From the NCBI RefSeq assembly GCF_008370685.1, contig NZ_VTZU01000026.1, positions 1 to 64,000 of the forward strand: DNA of 64,000 nucleotides, given 5' to 3'. A model generated the notes under the pieces. The model had not been told where the DNA came from. It made no database searches and worked only from the letters and a program-made list of their open reading frames with translations. Shown here one piece after another: positions 37,500-46,076 of the stretch (the first letter of the stretch is position 1; the number at the start of each line of letters is the position of its first letter). This DNA comes from Aquimarina sp. RZ0. GTDB lineage: Bacteria > Bacteroidota > Bacteroidia > Flavobacteriales > Flavobacteriaceae. The position numbers were made by a program, and so were the translations under genes.

Positions 37500-37862
37500 A
37501 TGGATAAAAAAGTACTAATTGGAATTATCATTCTAATCGGAATGATTTCTTGCAATAGCGACGATGACAATGCATCGAAAAGTTTATCAGGAACCTATAC
37601 AGAAACCCTACCTATAAATGGACGTTCAGAATTAAATTTCGTTAATGAGAATACTGTTATTAAAACGGAATCAGGAAGTGCATTTGGAAATGAATTCACA
37701 TATGAATTAATAGATAATGTAATAAAACTAACACCGAATTGGGACGACGATACGGCTACTGAATTTGAAATTCAAATTATGAATAGTTCAAAATTTGTGA
37801 TTGAAAACCTTTACCCAAGTATTCCTGAAACTCCAACTATTTATATGACTTTTCAAAAGTAA
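37500..37862 (+). CDS. Small lipoprotein (lipocalin-like size)
   Basis: I place the start at MDKKVLIGIIILIGMISC (37500); the longer frame from 37425 lacks a sensible N-terminus. The lipobox MISC is followed by NSDDDNA, and the Asp run fits surface-export signals in Bacteroidota lipoproteins. The mature part of about 100 aa (LSGTYTETLPINGRSELNF ... TIYMTFQK) is beta-rich and resembles the small lipocalin-like domains of this phylum, without firm family assignment. Monocistronic. A family C element follows 48 bases after the stop. Confidence 0.75.
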   Translation: MDKKVLIGIIILIGMISCNSDDDNASKSLSGTYTETLPINGRSELNFVNENTVIKTESGSAFGNEFTYELIDNVIKLTPNWDDDTATEFEIQIMNSSKFVIENLYPSIPETPTIYMTFQK

Positions 37863-37910
37863 AAACTATACTTAATAACAGAATATATAAAAATTGCTAG
37901 TTTTAGCTAA

Positions 37911-38065
37911 GAGTATGTTTAAAAACCCTTCTGCCTGCTGGTCATTACTTTGACAACCTTGACTTTACTTCAAATAAACAACATATCTCGATATGTCGTC
38001 GATTTGAAGTGTCGTCAGAACACCAAACTACTGATAATCAGTTTGCATTGTTTTTAAACATGCTC
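37911..38065 (+). mobile_element. Family C small element, copy 3 (most diverged)
   Basis: 155-bp GAG...CTC core with TAA direct repeats (37908-37910 and 38066-38068). It keeps the outer arms and the ACTTCAAAT/ATTTGAAGT stem, but the inner stem changed to CATATCTCGATATG, which is still self-complementary. Confidence 0.72.
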
Positions 38066-38074
38066 TAAACCAAT

Positions 38075-38081
38075 GTTAGCG
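38075..38081 (+). promoter_or_regulatory. GTTAGCG core, attC right-end-like
   Basis: GTTAGCGACAAGCC precedes the DinB-like gene by 26 bases and resembles the R' core (GTTRRRY) seen at other orphan genes here. No convincing R'' partner was found for this one. Confidence 0.3.
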
Positions 38082-38106
38082 ACAAGCCTGAAAAAAGAAA
38101 TATTGA

Positions 38107-38801
38107 ATGATTAAGCGTATTGAATTTCCATCACAAAAAGAGTATCCTATTTATGCAGAAATGTATATGAAATTGGTAAAAAAAGATGGAAGCCTTATTG
38201 AGCAATTGAAATCGAGTTTAAAGAGAACAAAAACTTTGATTAATAACGTATCGAATGAAGAACTAGACTATCGATACGAAAAGAATAATACGATTTACGG
38301 GTGAGAATTTCGTAAAAATAATGGCAAGGATTTTTCGCTAGATTGATGAATCAAATTAAAGAATAGCCATAGCTATTGTTTCATTTTATGAAGAAAATAT
38401 AGTAGAAAAAGAATGTCATTAGATGCGAAATTTTTATTCGTAAATCGTATAAATGGTCGATTAAAGAAATTTTAGTTCATATAATTGATGATGAAAGAAT
38501 CTATGGATATAGAGCACTTTGTTTTGCTAGAAATGATAAAACAAATTTCCCAGGATTTGAACAGGATGAGTATAATTTTAATTCTGATACATCAGAGAGA
38601 ACCATTGAGAATATTATGGAAGAATATGAAGCTTTACGATTATCAACTATTACACTCTTTAATGGACTTTCTGAAAAATCATTAAAGCGTATGGGAATTG
38701 CCAATGGACATCAAGCAAGTGCAAGAGCTTTGGGATATCATATTCTCGGACATGATTTACATCATATTAAAATAATAGAAAATTTATATATAAAGCGTTG
38801 A
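38107..38801 (+). pseudogene. DinB/DUF664-type protein gene split by a family B element
   Basis: The 5' part reads MIKRIEFPSQKEYPIYAEMY ... NEELDYRYEKNN, then the element adds TIYG and a stop. The 3' part resumes after the element with KWSIKEILVHIIDDERIYGYRALCFARND and continues through GLSEKSLKRMGIANGHQASARAL and HDLHHIKIIENLYIKR. The DinB four-helix-bundle metal ligands (H in LVHIID, and HDLHH) are intact in the halves. Excision with one AT rejoins YRYEKNN to KWSIKEI in frame. The native protein would be about 178 aa. Function: predicted metal-dependent hydrolase or thiol S-transferase-like; now inactivated. Confidence 0.88.
38290..38448 (-). mobile_element. Family B element, copy 1, inside the DinB-like gene
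   Basis: 159 bp, ends ACGATTTACGGGTGAG and TATTCGTAAATCGT, with AT at 38288-38289 and 38449-38450. It is oriented opposite to the copy at 63349-63507 and otherwise matches it closely. It shares ends and the central TAGCCATAGCTA palindrome layout with family A. Confidence 0.87.
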
Positions 38802-39267
38802 GGAAATAAAGCCAGCAGAAACATAGTGATCATAATAAGCTAAAGTACATATCGAAGGGTTGGTGCATATCATTTTCGGTTAAAAATAAAAAGTCAGGAT
38901 GGGTTCATTCCAAATTACAATATAACGAACAAACTAAAGACAGAGAATCTCTTCTTCAAAAAACCAACAAAGAAAAACCAAAGAAATTGACTTCTGCTAT
39001 AGTTTAGAAGGAAATATTTGGGTTCTTCCTAAATTCTCGAACACCGATGCTAATGACTTTATTTAAAAAAAAAAAAATTTTGCTTTCATAATCAAATGTT
39101 TACATTTGAAAATAAAGATAATATATCTCATAAAAAAACTACCGGTTGATAAGTATGGGAAACTCAACAATGGTAATTATTCATTGTGGTCTTGTGTCAT
39201 ATCAAGATCAGAGTACAAGTCAATCGGCTATAATTTCAGTGTATTTAATTCGTAAAATCCATTTAGC
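38802..39267. other. Gap with possible coding remnant
   Basis: No complete gene. Around 38895-39005 a frame reads KLQYNEQTKDRESLLQKTNK, which looks protein-like but has no start and no family. The rest is AT-rich. Confidence 0.3.
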
Positions 39268-41301
39268 ATGAAAAACTTATTTAGCATTATTATTACATTT
39301 CTTGGTTGTTCTTATTTCTTTAATTTATATGGGCAGGATACGACAAGTATTTATGTATCGCCACATCCAGATGATTGGCAGTTGTTTATGAACCCCAATG
39401 CATATAATAGTATAAAAAACCCAAATGAAAAAGTAGTGTTTATACATATAACAGCCGGAGATTCGGGTACAGGAATAAGCAGTAATAAATATTTGGCTAG
39501 AGAAGAAGGAAGTTTAAGAGCCATTCGATTTATGTCTAATACCTTTACTACAGGCGCCGGTTTGGGTACTAATATGAATGAAACAATAGTAACTATTAAT
39601 GGACATAATATCCTGAAATATACGTATCGCAATGCAACGGCTTATTTCTTAAGATTACCAGATGGTAGCCCCAATGGATCTGGGTATTTGCAACAAGGAT
39701 TCAGGAGTGTGCAAAGACTGTATAACGGGATTGTACCAGACATTTCGGCTATAGATACTAGTACACAATATAATTCATTAACAGATCTAAGAAATACACT
39801 TAGATCATTAATAGAAGTAGAAGCTACTGATTTAAACGATGTAACATTTAATCTGGCTGATGATGACGATACGATCAATCCTGCTGATCATTCAGATCAT
39901 ATCTATTCTTCAAAGATAATGCAGGATATAGCGAATACTCTTGGGGGGATTACTATAAATTTATATTCAGAGTATGACACAGGCTTGAGAGCGCAAAATG
40001 TATTTGATCATGACTATTTGGTAAGTGCAGGTACTTGGGGAGCGACCACTTCTGGGTTATCAGATAACTTGAACTCCAGTACCTGGGATCGAACACATAA
40101 TAGTTGGATAGGAAAGCAATATTATAGAACAACGGTGTCAACGTCACATTATAATGCCAACATAGCATTAAACAAACCAACAAGCGCTTCGGGTAATGAA
40201 TTGAATAGTTTAAGTTCAGAAGCAAATGATAATAACTATTCTGTAAATGATAATTACTGGGCAGCAAATCCTTATTCACAATGGTGGCAAGTAGATCTGG
40301 AAGATGTGTATGACGTAAACAAAATCGTAGTTATTAATTATTATGATGGTAGTAGATATTATCAATACGATATACAAGCGTCTATTGATGGTATTAATTG
40401 GGTAGATATTATTGATTTTAATAATAATATAATACCCGCCAGTAGCCAGGGGAATACTTTTGAATCTTTAGATACCACCGCTCGATATCTGAGAGTCAAT
40501 ATGAACTATAATTCTGCTAATACAGGTGTGCATATTGTAGAGTTTGAAGCTTATGGGGATCTTGCAAATCCAACTGTAGTAGCAAATATAGCATTAAACA
40601 AACCAACAAGTGCTTCGGGTAATGAATTGAATAGTTTAAGTTCAGAAGCAAATGATAATAACTATTCTGTAAATGATAATTACTGGGCAGCAAATCCTTA
40701 TTCACAATGGTGGCAAGTAGATCTGGAAGACGTGTATGACGTAAACAAAATCGTAGTTATTAATTATTATGATGGTAGTAGATATTATCAATATGATATA
40801 CAAGCATCTATTGATGGTACTAATTGGGTAGATATTATTGATTTTAATAATAATACAATACCCGCCAGTAGCCAGGGGAATACTTTTGAATCTTTAGATA
40901 CCACCGCTCGATATCTGAGAATCAATATGAACTATAATTCTGCTAATGTAGGAGTGCATATTGTAGAGTTTGAAGCTTATGGAGAAAAACAGTCAACTCC
41001 CATAGTAACAACATCTATAAGTAACACTAAAAATATCGAAAACTCAGTCGATTTGAATATCTATCCCAATCCAGTTACTAAAGGAGATGACATAGAGATA
41101 GACTTGGATTCTCCTGTAAACGGTACCATTCTGGTAGAAGTTTATGATTTTAATGGAAAATCTATAATTAGCAAGACAAGTATCCAAAATAAAGAAACAA
41201 AAATCGTTAGCCTGAATACCAGTGATTTTACAACAGGATTGAATGTTGTTAATATAACCTATAGAGGAGAAACCATAACCAAAAACATATATATAAAATA
41301 A
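39268..41301 (+). CDS. Secreted PIG-L-type deacetylase with two discoidin domains and T9SS tail
   Basis: A 677-aa extracellular protein. A signal peptide (MKNLFSIIITFLGCSYFFNLYGQ) precedes a PIG-L/LmbE deacetylase domain with the metal motif SPHPDDWQLF and, near residue 212, HSDH. LmbE-like enzymes remove N-acetyl groups from GlcNAc-containing substrates using zinc. Two F5/8 type C domains follow, each starting ANIALNKPTSASGNELNSL and containing QWWQVDLEDVYDVNKI; they are almost identical at DNA level. A type A T9SS sorting domain ends the protein (IYPNPVTKGDDIEIDLDS). The tandem discoidin modules probably bind polysaccharide. Single gene. Confidence 0.88.
   Translation: MKNLFSIIITFLGCSYFFNLYGQDTTSIYVSPHPDDWQLFMNPNAYNSIKNPNEKVVFIHITAGDSGTGISSNKYLAREEGSLRAIRFMSNTFTTGAGLGTNMNETIVTINGHNILKYTYRNATAYFLRLPDGSPNGSGYLQQGFRSVQRLYNGIVPDISAIDTSTQYNSLTDLRNTLRSLIEVEATDLNDVTFNLADDDDTINPADHSDHIYSSKIMQDIANTLGGITINLYSEYDTGLRAQNVFDHDYLVSAGTWGATTSGLSDNLNSSTWDRTHNSWIGKQYYRTTVSTSHYNANIALNKPTSASGNELNSLSSEANDNNYSVNDNYWAANPYSQWWQVDLEDVYDVNKIVVINYYDGSRYYQYDIQASIDGINWVDIIDFNNNIIPASSQGNTFESLDTTARYLRVNMNYNSANTGVHIVEFEAYGDLANPTVVANIALNKPTSASGNELNSLSSEANDNNYSVNDNYWAANPYSQWWQVDLEDVYDVNKIVVINYYDGSRYYQYDIQASIDGTNWVDIIDFNNNTIPASSQGNTFESLDTTARYLRINMNYNSANVGVHIVEFEAYGEKQSTPIVTTSISNTKNIENSVDLNIYPNPVTKGDDIEIDLDSPVNGTILVEVYDFNGKSIISKTSIQNKETKIVSLNTSDFTTGLNVVNITYRGETITKNIYIK
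40159..40983 (+). repeat. Tandem 426-bp intragenic duplication
   Basis: Two copies with a period of 426 bp (142 codons), starting at 40159 and 40585. Each encodes a discoidin domain and differs from the other by only a few bases, which implies recent duplication or ongoing gene conversion. It is in frame. Confidence 0.88.
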
Positions 41302-41344
41302 ACTGACTCCAAGAAAATATACTAAAAATCTGAGTTTCTATTGA

Positions 41345-41530
41345 TCTCAAGCGCGTCAGTTTGAGTGAAATTCTGATAAGGATTTTGTATCACAAGCGTT
41401 TTGGGTTAAAAAAACTATTCTTGATGCACTTTTCCTTTGTTAAAGCACTCAAATCAGTGGTTTTATTTTCTACATTAACTGGGAAAATCAGGTTGAAAAA
41501 TAATAATGTACGTATTCGGCCTTTTGATAG
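41345..41530. repeat. Dispersed repeat family D, copy 2
   Basis: TCTCAAGCGCGTCAGTTTGA and the later CACTCAAATCAGTGG match copy 1 at 21785. The end, GTATTCGGCC, matches ATATCGCCGAA loosely. Confidence 0.6.
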
Positions 41531-41563
41531 ATAATAGTTGAGTTTACTATTGATATTTGTATA

Positions 41564-41603
41564 TGGGAGAGGTTTTTCGTTTGTTGAAAACCTCTCCTTT
41601 TTT
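41564..41603 (+). terminator. Rho-independent terminator
   Basis: GGGAGAGGTTTTT pairs with AAAACCTCTCC and is followed by a T run. It lies about 260 bases after the PIG-L gene, beyond the family D repeat. Confidence 0.8.
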
Positions 41604-41671
41604 AGATAGGTTTTATGCCATTTGTTGTTTGGATTTTCTTTTACGAGACATTCAAAAGGATGGTGCTAATC

Positions 41672-41897
41672 AAAAGCTATACTCTTAATTACTTTACTAG
41701 TAAGTAAATAGTCGAACAGGTCCAATATATAAATTCAGAAGATAGACCAGATTTTTTTATATACGATATACTTTTCAGACGATGCCCCACCCCGCCATTA
41801 TAGAAATGAACGTTCTAATTCATTGTTTATACGGGGAATCCCCTTTTTTCTTAGAGGGTCTTATTAATTTAGAGAATTATTAGAGTAACTATATTCG
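41672..41897 (+). repeat. Dispersed degenerate repeat family E, copy 1
   Basis: Aligns with 48363-48588. Both carry a broken frame related to LTSxEIAEQFQYINSND and end TTTAGAGAATTATTAGRGTA. Both copies have several stops, so they are remnants of one mobile or cassette gene. Not functional as coding sequence. Confidence 0.5.
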
Positions 41898-42010
41898 TTT
41901 GTTATGATGAATATTTTACAAGTTTTTCACTGGAAACTGTGTAAAAAAAGTATCAAAAATGGTTTTACTTTGACATCATCAAAAGCATACTATGGATTCA
42001 TTTAACTATA

Positions 42011-42824
42011 ATGGAAAACAAGCTTATAAAGTATTTTTAGTATCATTTATATTTTTTTTGGATGTAAAACCAAGCAAAAACAAAACAAAGAGAAAGATGA
42101 TAGTATTCCTTTAGTTCTTATTGAGAAAGAACAAAGTTCACTGCTTATAGAAGGAGATAATATTTGGATAAGAGATAATCCCAAAAAGAGTAAAGTAGTA
42201 ATGAAACTCAATGAAGGTGATCAATGTGTTATTATTGATACTAGTAAAGTAGATACCATAAGAGGTTATATAGACTATTGGTATCAAATTAAATACAAAG
42301 ACACAATCGGTTGGGTATTTGGTTCGCAAACCAATATAAAATCAGAGAGTAGTAAAGCAATACAATTGTTTCTGAAACAAAATGGAGAGAAATTAAAATG
42401 TAATACCATTGATTACAAACTTATTAATAACAAAAAAGATCATTACTTATCAAGTGTTATACTATTTTCGGGAACTACTAATCTTGATACACTTGATTTT
42501 CTAAAAACAACAACTTACAAAGACATAAGAAATCCATCTGTTATAAAGGAAGATTATAATTTTGATGGTTTATGCGACTTTATACTTGTTGATATTTTGA
42601 ATGCGTCTCATGGTTCAACGGATTGCTACTTCTTTTTTTATGATCTAGAAACAAAAGGGTTTATACGTGATAGGTCTTTACCCATGCAGAACGGAGGTAT
42701 GCAAATTAATAAGAATAAGAAGGAAATGATAATTTACTGCTCTCCTTATGATTGTAAAGGCTATTACAAATTTATTGATGGAAAAGAAATTCATACACCA
42801 GAACCTTGTTCAGATTGCTATTAG
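42011..42824 (+). pseudogene. SH3-domain-type lipoprotein gene with a 1-base frameshift in the signal peptide
   Basis: From ATG 42011 the frame reads MENKLIKYF and then stops. With one T fewer in the run at 42034-42038 it continues SIIYIFFGCKTKQKQNKEKD, a normal lipoprotein signal with lipobox FFGC, and then runs open to 42824. The mature part has an SH3-like segment (NIWIRDNPKKSKVVMKLNEGDQCVI ... YKDTIGWVFGSQ) and a C-terminal domain ending EPCSDCY. An internal ATG at 42201 would give 207 aa without export signal. It could be a real frameshift, phase variation in the T run or a sequencing error. An attC-like hairpin follows the stop. Confidence 0.65.
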
Positions 42825-42833
42825 TAAACAACC

Positions 42834-42977
42834 AGCTAACAAATAAGGATTAATTTTTTCAATTATTATAAAAAGTTTACAACTTAATTAATCAAGAAAA
42901 TGAATATTATAATGACAATAAAGGAAAGAACACAAAATAAAAAGCATTAAAACGACTTTTTATTTGAATCGTTAGCA
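42834..42977 (+). other. attC-like inverted repeat between two orphan genes
   Basis: AGCTAAC (42834-42840) and GTTAGCA (42971-42977) frame the intergenic space. Inner arms AAATAA (42841-42846) and TTATTT (42960-42965) pair with an asymmetric 5-base bulge. The 144-base span lies near the upper length of integron attC sites. It begins 9 bases after one stop and ends 13 bases before the next ATG. Confidence 0.45.
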
Positions 42978-42990
42978 CCAATAAACAGGA

Positions 42991-44403
42991 ATGAAAAAAA
43001 CTTTGGTTATATTTTTTATATTATTTTTAAGCAAAAGAACTTTTTCTCAATTTGAAAATAAGGGAACACTCAACTCGAATAGTTTTAAAATTTTAGTATA
43101 CCAAAACCAAAAAGATTTAGATACATTAGGATATGAGTTTAAGCTGAAAAAATCAGAAATTAACTCTAAAAAAGAATCTAAATGGAGTGAAACCAAATTA
43201 TTAGAATTTGAAAATAAAATTACAGATCTAAAGTCTTTATATAATTTGCCTAGTAATGAATATATTTCTTTTGGAAGCGATTTAAGAGAGTATAGCGAGC
43301 AAGAGCCTCTAGAGAAAAGGCTTTCGAAAATTTTATCCTTATTACAAAATCAAGAAATTAATATTGATAATTTTATATCATACGATTTTGGAAAAGGTAC
43401 CCTGGATAAAATCATCCTAGAGAATAAGTCTTCAAAAATTATATCAGACATCAAAAAGTCATTAATAGAACGATTAAGATATGGAACTACAGTAAACTTT
43501 AACTTAATTGCGCCTATTTTATTTTTTGAAAACAGTCCTGATTATTATCAAGCATTACTCCAAATTAAACAAAATATAGGCGATAATGATTTTTTAAAAA
43601 CAGCCTATTACTTTACAATTGTTCCCGAACTTGCTCGTATTGGAGGGTTAAAATCAATTCCAATAATAGCTAAAACCCTTGAAGATGAATTGAAAACAAC
43701 AATGAATAAAAGTGGGGTCATGGAAAACTTGATTACTATAATACATAAACTTGAAGAAAGTAATATACCTAAACAAGATTTAGAAAAAGAAATAAATAAA
43801 TATTTCGGTAAACACATTACAACTCCATATAAAACACCCAAAATAAGGAGTGAACTAAACCTTGAAAAAATTATTTTACTAGCAAAATCTTATAATCTTA
43901 TATCAGAAAAAGAATTGGATAAAATTAAATATGAAATATTATATTCATATTATCTCAAGAATAGTAGAATAGACAAAGATGAACTTTTAAAAGTTGTTGG
44001 AGTCGCGTTTAACTATAATTCTAGCCCTTATGTTGGTTCAGGTCATTTTTTAAACAAATCCGCTGGATATACCAAAATCATGGAAACCTTTATGAGCATT
44101 TCTAGATGTGATCTACCATCTTACATTGTTGATAAGCATTTAAGATTTGATGCTAATAAAAACCCTGATTTCGCCTTATTTTTAGGTAATGATTCGGTAG
44201 GTTATGTAATAAAATTAAACCCTAACATGCTACTTGATACAAACCATTTAGCTATAAAAAAAATTTTCAACAAGGCTCTTTTAGACATAAAAAGCAAAAA
44301 ACGATTTACTATAAAAACAGAAGATCATCACAATAATAAAGTGACATATCAAGTGAACGATAACATCAATAGTTTTTTAGAAAAAGTAGATAAACTTAGA
44401 TGA
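42991..44403 (+). CDS. Unrecognised secreted 470-aa protein
   Basis: Begins MKKTLVIFFILFLSKRTFSQ, a signal peptide cleaved after SFSQ-like TFSQ. The mature protein is Lys/Glu/Asn-rich and mostly helical by composition, with repeated-helix stretches such as IIKTLEDEL-like segments around residues 195-290 that could be HEAT-like. No catalytic motif or T9SS tail is seen. The AT-richness is higher than in the core genes and suggests acquisition. It lies between two attC-like structures, so it may be a single-gene cassette. I cannot assign a function. Confidence 0.65.
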   Translation: MKKTLVIFFILFLSKRTFSQFENKGTLNSNSFKILVYQNQKDLDTLGYEFKLKKSEINSKKESKWSETKLLEFENKITDLKSLYNLPSNEYISFGSDLREYSEQEPLEKRLSKILSLLQNQEINIDNFISYDFGKGTLDKIILENKSSKIISDIKKSLIERLRYGTTVNFNLIAPILFFENSPDYYQALLQIKQNIGDNDFLKTAYYFTIVPELARIGGLKSIPIIAKTLEDELKTTMNKSGVMENLITIIHKLEESNIPKQDLEKEINKYFGKHITTPYKTPKIRSELNLEKIILLAKSYNLISEKELDKIKYEILYSYYLKNSRIDKDELLKVVGVAFNYNSSPYVGSGHFLNKSAGYTKIMETFMSISRCDLPSYIVDKHLRFDANKNPDFALFLGNDSVGYVIKLNPNMLLDTNHLAIKKIFNKALLDIKSKKRFTIKTEDHHNNKVTYQVNDNINSFLEKVDKLR

Positions 44404-44423
44404 TAACAAAAAATCATTACTGG

Positions 44424-44483
44424 CACTAACACGGTGTCCTATGTATACCCTTCGGGATATGTATCATACACAAAACGTTAGTG
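44424..44483 (+). other. attC-like hairpin, 60 bases
   Basis: CACTAAC (44424-44430) and GTTAGTG (44477-44483) are exact complements. Inside, GTGT pairs with ACAC and ATGTATACCC with GGATATGTAT allowing G-T pairs, around a TTCG loop. Spacers of 3 and 5 bases next to the outer arms give the asymmetric shape expected of attC. It starts 20 bases after a stop codon. No integron integrase is in the window. Confidence 0.5.
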
Positions 44484-44975
44484 TGCCGCGAAGCTGTGGC
44501 AATCCAGTGGGTGCAAATCCCACCAGAGTAATTGGCTATTCATGCTAAAGGAAAGTACACAGTTGTATCTGTGAAGATATTTCTGAAGCTGTGCTGGACA
44601 AATAATCAAGCCGTAATGCGCAAGCACGAATCCATAGTAGCTTCGATACGTGTATCTGCAATTAGAAGAGAGTTTTGACATTCATCAGACCCTGTCACTT
44701 TCATAGGAGTAACAATCAAAGGAATATAGAAGAGTTGCCGGAGTCATAGGGATGGTGTGATTATAGATGGATTAGTACAGAAGGAGGAAAGATCATGTAG
44801 ATTAGGGATTGGCAATCCTAAACACGATGATATAAGTAGGACATAGAAAAGTATGTACGTCAGAAAACACTTTCAAAAATGCAATGAAGAACTCTATAGG
44901 CAGGTCATATAAGGGAAAAATTCACGCACGGTTTGATGAAGAAGGTATTGAGAGTTCTAAAATATTAATATCTTT
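44481..44975 (+). ncRNA. 5' fragment of a group II intron
   Basis: Starts with GTGTG, matching the GUGYG intron 5' consensus, directly at the attC-like right end. It then shows the domain I hairpin GTGGGTGCAAATCCCACC (44508-44525) followed by AGAGTAATTGG, AAGCCGTAATGCGCAAGCACG, and near 44915-44950 the AAGGGAAAAATTCACGCACGG segment that normally precedes the intron-encoded protein. No reverse transcriptase ORF and no domain V/VI follow, so the 3' part is lost. No RNA catalysis is expected. Confidence 0.65.
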
Positions 44976-45039
44976 AACCAGATAATAATAGAGGGAATTA
45001 TCAGTTTTTACTATACTCTGAAAGCTCAAAAAATCCAAT

Positions 45040-45903
45040 ATGCCAATAGAAAATATTCCTGAAATTTACATCGGAAACACAGCCAAAAGTAAAGACATTT
45101 TTGTGTATGATTTTAAAATGACCAATGATGTGGTAAAAAGTAAGGTTAATTTAAGCATGAATATGTTTAGCTTTCTTCAAGTAGGAAAAAAGCAAGTGCA
45201 TTTTGCTAATACTTCTAAGGCTGTAAATAGTGAGCAGTCATTACTATTAAAAAAAGGAAACTGGCTATGGACAGAATTATTGGATACTGAAGCTATTTAC
45301 TATTGCAAACTGTTCTTTTTTTCAGAAAAAAAACTAACCGATTTTTTAAGTAAATACATTAAAAATGCTAAGCCACTCCAAGAAAAAGTACCGTGTTTTG
45401 TTATAGAGAACGACGAATATATTACTTCGTTTATAAGCTCTTTATCCTCTAAATCTTTTGAAGATAGTAGGTATTGCAATGCAATATTAGCTCTAAAGTT
45501 TGAAGAAATATTACTTTACCTATTAGATAAATATGGTAGTGAGTTTGAGCATTATTTGCACGCTCTGATATCTAAAGAAGTTTCTCCCTTCAAAAGTATT
45601 GTAGAAGATAATGTGTACTCCAATTTAAAACTAGAAGAAATTGCTTTTTTATGCAATATGAGTCTAGCTACATTTAAAAGACATTTTAAAATCGAATATA
45701 AAGAAGCACCCGGAAAGTGGTTAAAAGATAGGCGTCTGCAAAAAGCAAAAGAGCTCCTGCAAATTGGCAACCTAAAAGCATCAGATATCTACTTAGACAT
45801 CGGTTATAACAACCTGTCTAACTTTAGTATTGCCTTCAAAAACAAGTTCGGAATTAGTCCGACAGATATTTTAAAAAAAACATCAGACACTATCACTTTT
45901 TAG
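45040..45903 (+). CDS. AraC-family transcriptional regulator
   Basis: A 287-aa DNA-binding protein. The C-terminal AraC domain has two helix-turn-helix motifs: LKLEEIAFLCNMSLATFKRHFK and the GYNNLSNFSIAFKNKFGISPTD signature. The N-terminal part (about 1-170) is a ligand-sensing cupin-like region of unknown specificity. It lies 173 bases upstream of an aldehyde dehydrogenase gene on the same strand and is a likely regulator of it. Confidence 0.9.
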   Translation: MPIENIPEIYIGNTAKSKDIFVYDFKMTNDVVKSKVNLSMNMFSFLQVGKKQVHFANTSKAVNSEQSLLLKKGNWLWTELLDTEAIYYCKLFFFSEKKLTDFLSKYIKNAKPLQEKVPCFVIENDEYITSFISSLSSKSFEDSRYCNAILALKFEEILLYLLDKYGSEFEHYLHALISKEVSPFKSIVEDNVYSNLKLEEIAFLCNMSLATFKRHFKIEYKEAPGKWLKDRRLQKAKELLQIGNLKASDIYLDIGYNNLSNFSIAFKNKFGISPTDILKKTSDTITF

Positions 45904-46076
45904 CACTTAAGTAATTAATGTTTGGTGAGCACTCAAAAAGGGTTATTTTGAGCTATTTTCATAAGTTATTGAGCCATATCAATAAATAAAAAACCATGCA
46001 CCGCCTGTACATTTGTATCCTAATTACAACGCTTGTTTTATCAAGCGATAGTAAAAAAAAATAAAACACAGTAAAT

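Noticed and set aside
45995..46063. Small peptide gene MHRLYICILITTLVLSS before the aldehyde dehydrogenase
   Set aside because: Only 22 codons, signal-like without a mature part; more probably chance or a truncated secretory gene.
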